Below, one piece after another: positions 49,860-58,637 of a DNA stretch of 64,000 nucleotides (positions are counted from its first letter, which is position 1; each line of letters opens with the position of its first letter). The stretch spans positions 3,955,236 through 4,019,235 of the forward strand of contig NZ_JAJJMN010000001.1 in the NCBI RefSeq assembly GCF_020905335.1, read 5' to 3'. The DNA is from Flavobacterium lipolyticum. GTDB lineage: Bacteria; Bacteroidota; Bacteroidia; Flavobacteriales; Flavobacteriaceae. Under the pieces are notes generated by a model. The model worked only from the letters and a program-made list of their open reading frames with translations, ran no database searches and was not told where the DNA came from. The position numbers and the translations under genes were made by a program.

Positions 49860-50570
49860 TTATTTGTTCGCTTCACTTTTCCATTCGTGTTCGATGTTTG
49901 TCATAAGTAATGCATTGTCGAATTTCACGGTACCTTTTGGGAAAATTTCTTCATTTTCAAAAAAAGTTGATTTTACTTTCAGAACATCAAGCGGTTTAAC
50001 TTCCCAATGATGATATGCTTTTAACCTTAGCCCATCAAATTTGTTGTCATTTGGGGAATATCCGAGGTCTCCATTTTCAAAAAAATCAGAGGCATCGCAT
50101 AGTGTTTCAAAAATTGATTTTTCATTAAAAGTACTTGCCTCATCAGCTTCAATTAATGTCATGGTTCCGTCAGAACTCTTAAAATTAATTTGATAATTTC
50201 TGTTTTTTTCTTTTACGTTAAATTTTGCATAATAATGTTTACCTGGAAATACCCGTCCGCCAACAATTGTGTTTAGCTTTAAAGAAGTATCCCTTCTAGG
50301 AATGTACACACCTGATTTTGTTTCTCCATTTTCATCCCATTCAACTGCAATTCTATGTGCTCCATTTTCAGAGTTTACTCCAATAAAGTCAGGAAATCCT
50401 TTTGGTTTTATGTTTTTTAATCTGATTAGACAAATTCCAACGATAGCTTTGCCCTTGTAAATTTTTGGCCTAAATGGAAACGGAATAATTTTCTCTACTA
50501 CCTTTGGTTCGGCCGTAAAATTGATTAAAATTCTTCTGTCAATATATCCGTGTATAGTTGGGATTTTCAT
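49860..50570 (-). CDS. DUF2071 family protein
   Basis: 236 residues. The opening IPTIHGYIDRRILINFTAEP, the loop GKAIVGICLIRLKNIKP and the later YYAKFNVKEKNRNYQINFKS strands match DUF2071/COG3361, a fold related to acetoacetate decarboxylase. No catalytic Lys can be assigned with confidence. It is cytoplasmic. The DUF4166 gene 133 bases upstream on the same strand is a frequent companion in other bacteria. Confidence 0.8.
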   Translation of the reverse strand: MKIPTIHGYIDRRILINFTAEPKVVEKIIPFPFRPKIYKGKAIVGICLIRLKNIKPKGFPDFIGVNSENGAHRIAVEWDENGETKSGVYIPRRDTSLKLNTIVGGRVFPGKHYYAKFNVKEKNRNYQINFKSSDGTMTLIEADEASTFNEKSIFETLCDASDFFENGDLGYSPNDNKFDGLRLKAYHHWEVKPLDVLKVKSTFFENEEIFPKGTVKFDNALLMTNIEHEWKSEANK

Positions 50571-50703
50571 AGTTGTTTACTTTTTAGAAACTCATGCAAT
50601 AACGAATTACGAAGTAAATTTTTAGAAACAAAATAATCTTCAAATTTAGTCTAATGGCTTCAATTGTGGCATGACTTTTAGGTGATGTTGTTTTTGATAC
50701 GGA

Positions 50704-51408
50704 TTATTCTTTTATCTCTTCTCTTGTCGGTTTAAATTTGTTTGGGATTTTTTGTCCACGAAAATCAATATACTCTGCATTAAACCAACCGGTAAATCCA
50801 AAAAGTGGTCCGAAGAGTTTACTTTTTACACTCAAGTCTAAATAAAATTTCTGTTCAGTATCATCAAACCATTCCAGGAGTTCAATATCTCCTCTTACTA
50901 ATTTTGGTATAGGGAGTTTAAGCCCGCCAACAAAAGCAAATTGTCTACCGGATGTAAACCTAATTGCTCCGTCTTCAGCTGATAAACCCATTTCAAAAAC
51001 CATTCTATGATCAAGTCCTAAATATTCTACAATATGTTTCTTCGTCTGACTATAAGTGGCAGTTCCGTCAAAGCGTTGTTCTTTGTCAGGAAAGAAAAAT
51101 ACTCTATTCATAGAATGTACTTCTCGATTGAACTTATCTAAATAGGGGTAATTGTGAATTTCATATTCAATGTTTTGTCCAACTTTCGGAAATAGAATAT
51201 TGGTCTTCGATAAGAGTTTGAGAATAAAAACAGCAAATTTGTTTCCATTCCAAATGTTATCCATTGTTCCTTTACCAATAAAGGCAATATTGTTTGTCGT
51301 CGAAAAGTCAAATCGTTTTTGTATTTCAGGGTGCAATTTTTCATATTCAGGCCCCATTTGTTCTCTATAAGCTGAAATGTGTTTTATGTCGGTATTTTGT
51401 TTGTTCAT
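50704..51408 (-). CDS. DUF4166 domain-containing protein
   Basis: 234 residues. The N-terminal KLHPEIQKRFDFSTTNNIAFIGKG and the later FFFPDKEQRFDGTATYSQTK and ELLEWFDDTEQKFYLDLSVKSKLFGPLFGFTGWF match DUF4166. The family lacks a known activity. It is a soluble protein without a signal peptide. It sits with DUF2071 on the minus strand and is divergent from dnaK across a 547-base gap. Confidence 0.8.
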   Translation of the reverse strand: MNKQNTDIKHISAYREQMGPEYEKLHPEIQKRFDFSTTNNIAFIGKGTMDNIWNGNKFAVFILKLLSKTNILFPKVGQNIEYEIHNYPYLDKFNREVHSMNRVFFFPDKEQRFDGTATYSQTKKHIVEYLGLDHRMVFEMGLSAEDGAIRFTSGRQFAFVGGLKLPIPKLVRGDIELLEWFDDTEQKFYLDLSVKSKLFGPLFGFTGWFNAEYIDFRGQKIPNKFKPTREEIKE

Positions 51409-51776
51409 GCTTACTCAATATTAGTTTAAAATTATTTTTCTATCCGTTTTCTTTGCACTTATACCTGCTGTTGTGGCGCAACACTAAGGTTATGGATTAA
51501 AGGGGTACTCTTTTTATTATTTGTGGTTACTTCTGTTTGTACAAGTAATTGTAAAGTTGAAATTTAAAAAATCAGATGTTTTTTATTTAGAATTTCCGAT
51601 TAATTTGACTTTTCGTTTACAACTGGTTTGTTGTAGAGATTTCAGGACCTCATAAAATTTTAGCTAAAATGAGTAAAAACTTTTAAATTATTGTACGTCT
51701 TCCCGCAATCGGCTTAATTTTATTGTTTCTTATTCGGTAATTCAAAACTTAAAAGCTATTGAAAAGCTCGTGATAA

Positions 51777-51868
51777 TGACAGATAAAGTACTGATATGCC
51801 ACGTATGTCAGGTATTAAAAATGTCATGTTGTCAGATGATTATTGTCGTGCCAATAGTAAAACTGACA
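51777..51868 (+). promoter_or_regulatory. Cluster of six TGTCA/TGACA boxes upstream of dnaK
   Basis: TGACAG (51777), TGTCAG (51806), TGTCA (51822), TGTCAG (51830), TGTCG (51844) and TGACA (51864) lie within 92 bases. The gap 51409-51955 has no gene; its first 350 bases are AT-rich without recognised features. Confidence 0.5.
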
Positions 51869-51889
51869 ATTTACTTTGGTTTTTTATAT

Positions 51890-51906
51890 TGGCACAAAGA
51901 TTGACT
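51890..51906 (+). promoter_or_regulatory. Sigma-54-like -24/-12 promoter of dnaK
   Basis: TGGCAC, five bases, TTGAC: the spacing of a sigma-54 promoter (TGGCAC-N5-TTGC) with GA in place of GC at -12. The dnaK ATG is 50 bases downstream. Confidence 0.45.
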
Positions 51907-51955
51907 TATGCCACCTGAGTTATAAAATGTATATCAAAAATTAAATATATAAAAA

Positions 51956-53839
51956 ATGGGTAAAATAATCGGAATTGACTTAGGTACGACGAACTCTTGT
52001 GTTTCTGTAATGGAAGGTAACGAAGCAGTTGTTATCCCTAACGCAGAAGGAAAAAGAACTACACCATCTATCATCGCTTTTGTTGAAGGTGGAGAAATTA
52101 AAGTAGGTGATCCTGCAAAAAGACAAGCAGTAACGAATCCTACAAAAACGATTGCTTCTATTAAACGTTTTATGGGACACACTTTTGCTGAGACTACAAA
52201 CGAAGCAAAAAGAGTTTCATACTCAGTTGTAAAAGGTGACAACAATACGCCACGTGTGGATATTGACGGTCGTTTATACACTGCTCAGGAATTGTCAGCA
52301 ATGACTCTTCAAAAAATGAAAAAAACTGCTGAAGACTATTTAGGTCAAACTGTAACTGAAGCAGTTATTACTGTTCCTGCTTACTTTAACGATGCACAAC
52401 GTCAGGCTACTAAAGAAGCTGGAGAAATTGCTGGTCTTAAAGTTATGCGTATCATCAATGAGCCAACTGCTGCTGCACTTGCTTATGGATTGGATAAAAA
52501 AGGAACAGATCAAAAAATTGCTGTTTACGATTTAGGTGGAGGTACTTTTGATATCTCTGTTCTTGAATTAGGAGACGGAGTTTTTGAAGTATTGTCTACA
52601 AATGGTGATACTCACTTAGGTGGAGATGATTTTGACCACGAAATTATTGACTGGTTAGCAAATGAATTCTTAGCTGAAGAAGGTATTGATTTACGTCTTG
52701 ACCCAATGTCATTACAACGTTTGAAAGAAGCTGCAGAGAAAGCAAAAATTGAATTGTCTTCTTCTTCAGAAACTGAAATCAACTTGCCATATGTAACGGC
52801 TACTGCTTCTGGACCAAAACACTTAGTGAAAAAATTATCTAGAGCTAAATTTGAGCAATTAACTGATTCATTAGTTAAACGTTCTATGGAGCCAGTTGCT
52901 AAAGCATTAAAAGATGCAGGTTTATCTACATCTGATATCGACGAAGTAATCCTTGTTGGAGGTTCTACTCGTATGCCAAGAATTGCTGACGAAGTAGAGA
53001 AATTCTTCGGTAAAAAAGCGTCTAAAGGTGTTAACCCTGATGAGGTTGTTGCTATTGGAGCAGCTATTCAAGGTGGAGTTTTATCTGGAGATGTAAAAGA
53101 TGTATTGTTACTTGATGTAACTCCTCTTTCTTTAGGTATCGAAACTATGGGTGGTGTATTGACTAAATTAATCGAGTCTAACACAACTATTCCAACTAAA
53201 AAATCTCAAGTATTCTCTACTGCTGCTGATTCTCAACCATCTGTTGAAATCCACGTATTACAGGGAGAAAGAGCTATGGCAGCTGATAACAAAACTATCG
53301 GTCGTTTCCACTTAGATGGTATTCCACCAGCACCAAGAGGAGTTCCTCAAATCGAAGTAACTTTCGATATCGATGCTAATGGTATCATCAAAGTTTCTGC
53401 AACTGATAAAGGAACTGGAAAATCTCACGATATCCGTATCGAAGCTTCTTCTGGTTTAACAGCTGAAGAAATCGAAAAAATGAAAAAAGATGCTGAAGCT
53501 AACGCTGATGCTGACAAAATTGCAAAAGAAAGAGCTGAGAAATTGAACGAAGCTGACAGTACTATTTTCCAAACTGAAAGTCAATTGAAAGAATTGGGAG
53601 ATAAATTGACAGACGATCAAAAAACAGCTATCGAATATGCTTTAACTGAATTGAGAATGGCGCACCAATCTCAAGATCTTGATGCAATCCAAAAAGGATT
53701 AGACAATGTAAATGCAGCTTGGAAAACAGCTACAGAAGCAATGTACGCTCAAGGTGGTGAAGGGCAACAAGCAGCTCCACAACAAGAGCAATCTCAAGGA
53801 GACAACGTTGAAGACGTTGAATTCGAAGAAGTCAAATAA
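51956..53839 (+). CDS. dnaK: Molecular chaperone DnaK (Hsp70)
   Basis: 627 residues, usual for Bacteroidetes DnaK. The Hsp70 signatures are all present: [14 protein letters not shown] at the N-terminus, [18 protein letters not shown] and [13 protein letters not shown] in the ATPase domain. The substrate domain begins near 395 ([18 protein letters not shown]). The C-terminal tail is Gln-rich and ends [10 protein letters not shown]. No dnaJ or grpE adjoins it. The codon use is that of a highly expressed gene. The upstream region carries possible stress-response boxes. Confidence 0.98.
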   Translation: MGKIIGIDLGTTNSCVSVMEGNEAVVIPNAEGKRTTPSIIAFVEGGEIKVGDPAKRQAVTNPTKTIASIKRFMGHTFAETTNEAKRVSYSVVKGDNNTPRVDIDGRLYTAQELSAMTLQKMKKTAEDYLGQTVTEAVITVPAYFNDAQRQATKEAGEIAGLKVMRIINEPTAAALAYGLDKKGTDQKIAVYDLGGGTFDISVLELGDGVFEVLSTNGDTHLGGDDFDHEIIDWLANEFLAEEGIDLRLDPMSLQRLKEAAEKAKIELSSSSETEINLPYVTATASGPKHLVKKLSRAKFEQLTDSLVKRSMEPVAKALKDAGLSTSDIDEVILVGGSTRMPRIADEVEKFFGKKASKGVNPDEVVAIGAAIQGGVLSGDVKDVLLLDVTPLSLGIETMGGVLTKLIESNTTIPTKKSQVFSTAADSQPSVEIHVLQGERAMAADNKTIGRFHLDGIPPAPRGVPQIEVTFDIDANGIIKVSATDKGTGKSHDIRIEASSGLTAEEIEKMKKDAEANADADKIAKERAEKLNEADSTIFQTESQLKELGDKLTDDQKTAIEYALTELRMAHQSQDLDAIQKGLDNVNAAWKTATEAMYAQGGEGQQAAPQQEQSQGDNVEDVEFEEVK

Positions 53840-53871
53840 ATACTGATTAACATCAGTTAATAATAAGTATT

Positions 53872-53904
53872 AAACCGCTGTAAACGAAATGTTTATAGCG
53901 GTTT
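53872..53904 (+). terminator. dnaK terminator
   Basis: AAACCGCTGTAAAC / GTTTATAGCGGTTT stem with one mismatched pair, 5-base loop and a T run. Confidence 0.85.
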
Positions 53905-53954
53905 TTCTTTTTTGTTCTTTTTTGTTTCTGCTGTTTTTTAATCATTTTTTGCCA

Positions 53955-53962
53955 TATATTTG
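53955..53962 (+). promoter_or_regulatory. -7 box of the integrase module
   Basis: TATATTTG, exact match, about 82 bases before the first gene of the module. Confidence 0.4.
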
Positions 53963-53977
53963 TATCATATTTGTACC

Positions 53978-54044
53978 GGCACTTAAATGGAGACAAAGTG
54001 GCACTTATGTATACTTATGGTACCTTAATGAGGAGACAAAGGTG
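53978..54044 (+). repeat. Direct repeat before the HTH gene of the integrase module
   Basis: GGCACTTAAATGGAGACAAA (53978) and GGTACCTTAATGAGGAGACA (54019) are related copies, each continuing into AAAG. The second contains AGGAG about nine bases before the ATG, a rare Shine-Dalgarno-like sequence here. Confidence 0.5.
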
Positions 54045-54599
54045 ATGAAAAGAATAAATAAACAATGTCTTAACTGCGGGGAGGAATTTCTGCCTAAGAC
54101 AGTGACTTCTGTTTACTGCTCGCATATATGCAGTAAAAAAGCATACAAAGTCAAGATGAAGGGGCTTAAAAATGAAGCTGAGCTCAAAGCACTGGCAGAT
54201 AAAATACCCGAGAACAGGGCATTTCTTTCTGTCCCTGAAGCTGGCATGCTTTTTGGAATTGCCAAAAGAACCCTTTACCGGCTTGTCGGCCAAGGAAAAA
54301 TTCCTTCGGTTAATCTGGGAACCCGCCTTGTAAGGATAGACCTCAGGGTAATGGAAGGGATATTCGGCCCTGCCCGCGCCCTTCCGCAGGCTCAAAGCGC
54401 CCCGAAGAAAAAATTATACAGTCTTGAAAAAGAAGACTGCTATTCCATCGGCGAAATAGCCCAGAGATTTCAGATATCCGAAGGTTCTGTCTACAATCAT
54501 ATCAGGAAATATTCAATCCCCACCAGACAGATCGGAAAGCACGTATATGCCCCCAAAATGGAAATTGATAATTTGTATAACGGAAATGATTTTATATGA
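54045..54599 (+). CDS. Zinc-ribbon double-HTH protein of the integrase module
   Basis: 184 residues from the ATG at 54045. An N-terminal zinc ribbon has CLNC (8-11) and CSHIC. Two excisionase/MerR-like helix-turn-helix units follow: FLSVPEAGMLFGIAKRTLYRLVGQG and CYSIGEIAQRFQISEGSVYNHIRKY. The open frame extends to 53889, but that part is an unlikely protein. The base composition is clearly richer in G+C than dnaK and the neighbours, a sign of transfer. Its last codons overlap the integrase start by four bases. It could direct or regulate excision. Confidence 0.8.
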   Translation: MKRINKQCLNCGEEFLPKTVTSVYCSHICSKKAYKVKMKGLKNEAELKALADKIPENRAFLSVPEAGMLFGIAKRTLYRLVGQGKIPSVNLGTRLVRIDLRVMEGIFGPARALPQAQSAPKKKLYSLEKEDCYSIGEIAQRFQISEGSVYNHIRKYSIPTRQIGKHVYAPKMEIDNLYNGNDFI

Positions 54600-55852
54600 A
54601 ACAATTAGCAAAAACCAAGGTGACTGTGCGTCTTCGAAAAGCAGAAAACCAAAAAGAATGGTATGTCTACATAGAAAGCTATCCTGTTGAGGTTTCCGGA
54701 AAGAAAACGCCCCAGAGAATCCGTGAATATTTAAATAGAACCGTAACAACAGTGGAGTGGGACAAGAAAAGAACTGCCCGCACAGATGCAGAGGGCATAA
54801 AATCCTACAGACCCAGACGCAGCGATAACGGAATAATAATGTGCAGAAGCGAGAGCGACCGTGAAATAATGCTCTATGCTGACGCAGTGCGTAATATCCG
54901 GCAGAAAGAATACGATAATACAGATCTGTACAGTGATGCTGAGAACCTATTGGCTCAACAGAAAGAAAAAGGAAAAGAGGATTTTATTAAATACATTGCT
55001 GCTACGGCGGCTAAAAGACACGCCCGAAGTTCAAAATCCATTCAGATCAATTGGGAGCGGGCCAGAGAGTTTTTAAAAAGCTATTCCAAAGGCAGCCTGA
55101 TGTTTTCGCAGATTGATAGCAGAATGGCAGAAGATTTTAAACTGTTTCTGCTGGTTGCGCCGCTCGGAGGAGGTAAAAAAGGAACCATTTCCCGCAACAC
55201 TGCGGGAACGTATTTTTCCATATTTAAAGCCGCTTTGAAACAGGCTTTTATTGATGGATATTTAACCGTTGACTTATCTTCAAAAATAAAAGGCATACCT
55301 GAGCAGGAATCAAGACGCGAATATCTTACCATTAAAGAATTGAATACATTGGCCGAAACGCCCTGCGAAAAAGATGTCCTTAAAAGAGCCGCGCTTTTCT
55401 CAGCGCTTACTGGCCTGCGGCATTCCGACATTCAGAAGCTCCGCTGGAAAGAGATCAGCCTGGAAGATGGCATCGCTAAACTACATTTCACGCAGAAAAA
55501 GACAAAGGGTGTCGAATATATGCCTATTTCCCAGCAGGCTTTCCAGCTGTGCGGAGAACCTAGGCTTTCCGCGCAGCTTGTTTTTGAGGATCTACCGGAC
55601 CCGTCGTGGATTTCACGACCTCTGAAAAAATGGGTTGAATCTGCTGGCATTAAAAAAAACATTACCTTCCATTGCTTCCGCCATACATTTGCAACACTGC
55701 AGCTGTCGAGCGGGACAGACATCTATACGGTCAGCAAAATGCTGGGGCATACCAATGTAAAAACTACTGAAATATACGCCAAAGTAATAGATGAGAAGAA
55801 AAACAGAGCTTCGCAGGCAATACAATTGGAATCTTTAAAGAAAAGAGCGTAA
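54596..55852 (+). CDS. Tyrosine recombinase (integrase)
   Basis: 418 residues. An arm-binding N-terminal domain and a SAM-like core-binding domain (about 110-210) precede the catalytic domain. The active-site set is complete: Arg275 (TGLRHSDIQKL), His359 and Arg362 (HCFRHTFATLQL), His385 (LGHTNVKTTE) and Tyr394 (IYAKVI). It is of the Bacteroidetes mobile-element type. The gene overlaps its upstream HTH gene by four bases and its downstream gene by one, so all are one unit. Confidence 0.95.
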   Translation: MKQLAKTKVTVRLRKAENQKEWYVYIESYPVEVSGKKTPQRIREYLNRTVTTVEWDKKRTARTDAEGIKSYRPRRSDNGIIMCRSESDREIMLYADAVRNIRQKEYDNTDLYSDAENLLAQQKEKGKEDFIKYIAATAAKRHARSSKSIQINWERAREFLKSYSKGSLMFSQIDSRMAEDFKLFLLVAPLGGGKKGTISRNTAGTYFSIFKAALKQAFIDGYLTVDLSSKIKGIPEQESRREYLTIKELNTLAETPCEKDVLKRAALFSALTGLRHSDIQKLRWKEISLEDGIAKLHFTQKKTKGVEYMPISQQAFQLCGEPRLSAQLVFEDLPDPSWISRPLKKWVESAGIKKNITFHCFRHTFATLQLSSGTDIYTVSKMLGHTNVKTTEIYAKVIDEKKNRASQAIQLESLKKRA

Positions 55853-56601
55853 TGAAAATAAAGTACTTCGAATATATTGCAGTTTACCTGTCTGTTTTTT
55901 TAGTCTGCGTCTTTGTCGGCATAATCGGAAGACTGGTACTTCTGGAAAAAGGTGCGGATGAATATACGGCTGGCATATTTTTCTGGATCAGCACTGGATT
56001 TGGAGTTTTAATGTTTGCAATTCTAAGCTTATTTCTAAACGAATTGGCTGCCAGAATACTGAATCGTTTTTTGAAGGCTAAAAAAAAGGAATTACCTGAA
56101 AGCTGGATTCCAAGCATAGACCTTGAAAAAATAGAAGAGAGGCAACGAGATGTTTTAATTAAACCCGGATTGTCTGAAAATAAAAATTCAGCCGGAGATA
56201 TTGAACAGATAAGGGAGCAGCAACAGCTTGCAGTCAAAAATCAAAAACAATCTAGAGTTGATACTGCCATCCGTTATGCACAGCAAGAATTCGCGCTGTA
56301 TACGTCAGATGATGATTTGAAACAATTGGGCAAGAATATAATCATATATGCGGAAGGCATAAATTTCGAAAAGATTAGACCGGTAAAAGTAAAATATCTG
56401 TCTAATCTCGATCTTTATCATTTTGGCTGGAATATCTGGAATTGCTTTAAAGTCAGCAGACAGGACAGAGTCGCACAATTTTTAAAACTGACTTTTGCCG
56501 ATGCTTTAAAAGATGTTGAAGAGAATAGCATTAAAACGCATCTAAAAGATGATGAACAGAAAGGGATTATAAAGATTATGGAAGATTTTACTAATTTTTA
56601 A
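55852..56601 (+). CDS. Membrane protein of the integrase module
   Basis: 249 residues. Two membrane helices are at about 8-30 and 43-65 (YIAVYLSVFLVCVFVGIIG and FFWISTGFGVLMFAILSLFL), followed by a charged coiled-coil linker and a helical C-terminal domain (VDTAIRYAQQEFALYTSDDD). It has no recognised family. It starts on the last base of the integrase stop codon, so it is translationally coupled to it. A cargo or accessory role in the mobile element is likely but not shown. Confidence 0.7.
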   Translation: MKIKYFEYIAVYLSVFLVCVFVGIIGRLVLLEKGADEYTAGIFFWISTGFGVLMFAILSLFLNELAARILNRFLKAKKKELPESWIPSIDLEKIEERQRDVLIKPGLSENKNSAGDIEQIREQQQLAVKNQKQSRVDTAIRYAQQEFALYTSDDDLKQLGKNIIIYAEGINFEKIRPVKVKYLSNLDLYHFGWNIWNCFKVSRQDRVAQFLKLTFADALKDVEENSIKTHLKDDEQKGIIKIMEDFTNF

Positions 56602-56708
56602 ATACCAATAGGTATAAAACACTGTGTTTTTCAAGTGTTTTTGTTGTAAAGAAGCACACAGCAGAAACACTTTTTTCATTTGTGTCATAACAAGTAAAAA
56701 TGTTAGTT

Positions 56709-57050
56709 ATGGACATAAACGAAATCTCTTTTGAGAACCTGCCCAAAGCAGTAGCACACTTAGTGAAAGAAATTACCGAGATTAAAATTCTGATTCAAAA
56801 TATACAGGTATTTGAATCTAAAGAAAAAAGTATTCCTATTGGTATTGAAGAAGTAAGCCGGCTAATTGGAAAAGCAAAGCCTACAATTTACACTCTTGTA
56901 AGGCAGAGAAAAATCCCATGCTATAAATATGGTAAAAAGCTGTACTTTTTTGAAGAAGAACTTTTAGAATGGATCTCTAAAGGGAAAAAGAAAACAATAC
57001 AGGAAATCGAATCAGAAGTATTGAAATATAATCATAATCGAAATAAATAG
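56709..57050 (+). CDS. Excisionase-like HTH protein
   Basis: 113 residues from the ATG at 56709; an ATG at 56700 is also in frame. A predicted coiled coil at about 10-40 precedes a MerR/excisionase-type HTH (IGIEEVSRLIGKAKPTIYTLVRQRKIPCYKYGKKLYF). The form is that of DNA-binding proteins that assist excision in Bacteroidetes elements. It has lower G+C than the integrase. It is 107 bases downstream of the membrane protein gene and may have its own promoter. Confidence 0.8.
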   Translation: MDINEISFENLPKAVAHLVKEITEIKILIQNIQVFESKEKSIPIGIEEVSRLIGKAKPTIYTLVRQRKIPCYKYGKKLYFFEEELLEWISKGKKKTIQEIESEVLKYNHNRNK

Positions 57051-57189
57051 ATGGATAATAGCCCGCAAGAATACTTATTTCAATCCATTACAGTATCAAA
57101 AAAAATTAGTGCAAAGCGATAAGTTATCTAAAGAAAAATACAACATCCTTTTAATATTAATTGCTTTGACACGATTTCAACTGTTTCAA

Positions 57190-57210
57190 GGAGAGCAGGA
57201 TTCGAACCTA
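57190..57210 (-). other. tRNA 3'-end-like fragment, possible attachment site
   Basis: Minus strand reads TAGGTTCGAATCCTGCTCTC with one more C, the form of a T-arm and acceptor end. No matching 5' half is present and the T-stem does not pair fully, so it is not a whole tRNA. The gap 57051-57433 also holds a tract with two gccacga copies (57262-57280). Confidence 0.4.
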
Positions 57211-57360
57211 ATCGTCTAAATCCTTGCTTATACTGCATTTGTTAATTTTTTTAATCACTGTGCCACGATTTTGCCACGAAACTTAGAATAATCTATTTCT
57301 GAGAACATTATCTTGTTTTTAAATGAGCGATGTAATTCTAGTTTTATCAAAAGTAATTAA

Positions 57361-57428
57361 TTCTTTTTGATAAGAACAAAAAAATTAACAGCCTTGCTTT
57401 TTTTGCAAAATAGGAGGTAACTCCAGTT
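57361..57428. repeat. Direct repeat copy A flanking the GNAT gene
   Basis: Aligns with 58124-58191 at roughly 70 percent identity by eye (ttctttttgataa... / ...ggtaactccagttt). Confidence 0.5.
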
Positions 57429-57433
57429 TTGGT

Positions 57434-57967
57434 TTAATTTTCAACATTTAGGGTCATAGAAGTATAATCATAAGAAATATTATCGATTCTAAACATATCC
57501 TTTGTTATGCTCAATTCCTCAAAATTCATTTTTTTGTAAAGTCTGGTTGCTGGAATATTATTTGTCAAAACTTGCAAGTCAATCCAGCTAATTTTACGAT
57601 TATCTTTACAATAATCAATAATAAATTCTAACAAATTTTGACCAATTTTCAAATTTCTAAAATTGCTGTCAACCCCCATTCCAAGTAAAACTCTATGTTC
57701 TGCATGTGACTGATTTTGAGAACGGATGTCAATATGTCCAACAATTTTTTCTTCTTCATTTATTGCTACCCAAATTTTTCTCCATCCAACCTTTTCATTC
57801 ATTCCGTCCTCAAACTTTGCTTTCCATTCGTTCGAAAGTGTAGGTTGTTGTTTCGAAAGTGGTTGAAAAAGTGTTGTTCCTTTCTCTCCATTTTTAGAAA
57901 GATGAATTTTCAAGTATTGAAAAAAGTCACCAAGTCTGTCTTTATTTAATTCTTTAATTGAAATCAT
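57434..57967 (-). CDS. GNAT family N-acetyltransferase
   Basis: 177 residues. The acetyl-CoA-binding motif A is VLLGMGVDSNFRNLKIGQNLLEFI (Q/R-x2-G-x-G/A form is degenerate: RNLKIGQN), with the downstream ATRLYKKMNFEEL motif B. The acceptor substrate is not known. The DNA is more AT-rich than the integrase module. Diverged direct repeats flank the gene, so it may have arrived or been duplicated separately. Confidence 0.85.
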   Translation of the reverse strand: MISIKELNKDRLGDFFQYLKIHLSKNGEKGTTLFQPLSKQQPTLSNEWKAKFEDGMNEKVGWRKIWVAINEEEKIVGHIDIRSQNQSHAEHRVLLGMGVDSNFRNLKIGQNLLEFIIDYCKDNRKISWIDLQVLTNNIPATRLYKKMNFEELSITKDMFRIDNISYDYTSMTLNVEN

Positions 57968-58123
57968 TTTATTAAGTGAATATTTGTGTGTTGTTATTGG
58001 CTAACCATTAACACAAATGTATAGCTATTTTGGATTTGCAAACAAATAGGAAAGAAAAAGTTAAGCTACATTTTTGTAATTAGTTAATTTATTAAATTCT
58101 TCAATAGTTTTAAAGATAGACAA

Positions 58124-58191
58124 TTCCTTTTGATAAATGTGAAAAATTAAGGACCTTAGCTTTTGCGGCAAAATTGGAGACAACTCCATTT
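58124..58191. repeat. Direct repeat copy B flanking the GNAT gene
   Basis: Diverged copy of 57361-57428. It lies in the gene-free gap 57968-58320, which otherwise shows no feature apart from a TAACTTTG box at 58288-58295. Confidence 0.5.
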
Positions 58192-58320
58192 AAAAGGAAT
58201 GATAAAAGTAAGCTAGATAATATTTTTAAGGATTCTAAATTATACCTATCACAAACAGTTTTTCATTCAGTAATTGCAAAAGATGTAACTTTGAAAAAAA
58301 CTTTGAAAACTGTTAGAAAA

Positions 58321-58491
58321 ATGAGATATTTATTTGTAATTATATGAGCATCAACTGTCATAAGCTGTAGTGTCCATACGGTTCATACTTCTTCATCTAA
58401 TTCCGGAAAAATTCCTCCCGCACAAGCAAAAAAAATGTCAGGAAGCAAGAGTGCAAAAGCTGATGCTCCCGGACAGCAGAAAAAAAATTAA
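58321..58491 (+). pseudogene. Small lipoprotein gene broken by a TGA in the signal peptide
   Basis: Reads MRYLFVII, then TGA (58345-58347), then ASTVISCSVHTVHTSSSNSG and KIPPAQAKKMSGSKSAKADA to a TAA at 58489-58491. The whole would be a 56-codon small lipoprotein with Cys in VISC. The K(I/V)PPxQxKKxxGxxSAK...APGQQKK pattern is that of the short lipoproteins often labelled quinol oxidase subunit 4 in Flavobacteria. The TGA most likely replaces a hydrophobic or Trp codon. The protein is not made unless the stop is read through. Confidence 0.7.
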
Positions 58492-58592
58492 AAGTTTTGA
58501 ATAAAACTACTTTTGGTTAATCTGGATTTTTTTTGTGTGATTAAAAAGATTTTTTTTAGCTGAAGTTTAAAAGGGAAAATGATTTATGATAT

Positions 58593-58631
58593 AAAGAAAG
58601 GGAGTACTTGCCAAGTACCCCCTTTCTTTTT
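58593..58631 (-). terminator. Terminator downstream of the 156-residue secreted protein gene
   Basis: AAAGAAAGGG...GTACTTG / CAAGTAC...CCTTTCTTT stem, close to symmetric, with A/T runs. It serves at least the minus-strand gene ending at 58638. Confidence 0.7.
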
Positions 58632-58637
58632 TACGTT

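Noticed and set aside
49735..50010. 91-residue plus-strand open frame opposite DUF2071 and spacer
   Set aside because: It lies mostly antisense to DUF2071 and has no recognisable motif or start signal.
55432..55722. Minus-strand open frame inside the integrase gene
   Set aside because: It is a shadow of the integrase frame; the catalytic residues of the plus-strand frame are complete.
57190..57265. Complete tRNA gene on the minus strand
   Set aside because: The expected 5' acceptor, D-arm and anticodon arm cannot be folded from the sequence; only the T-arm-like end is present.
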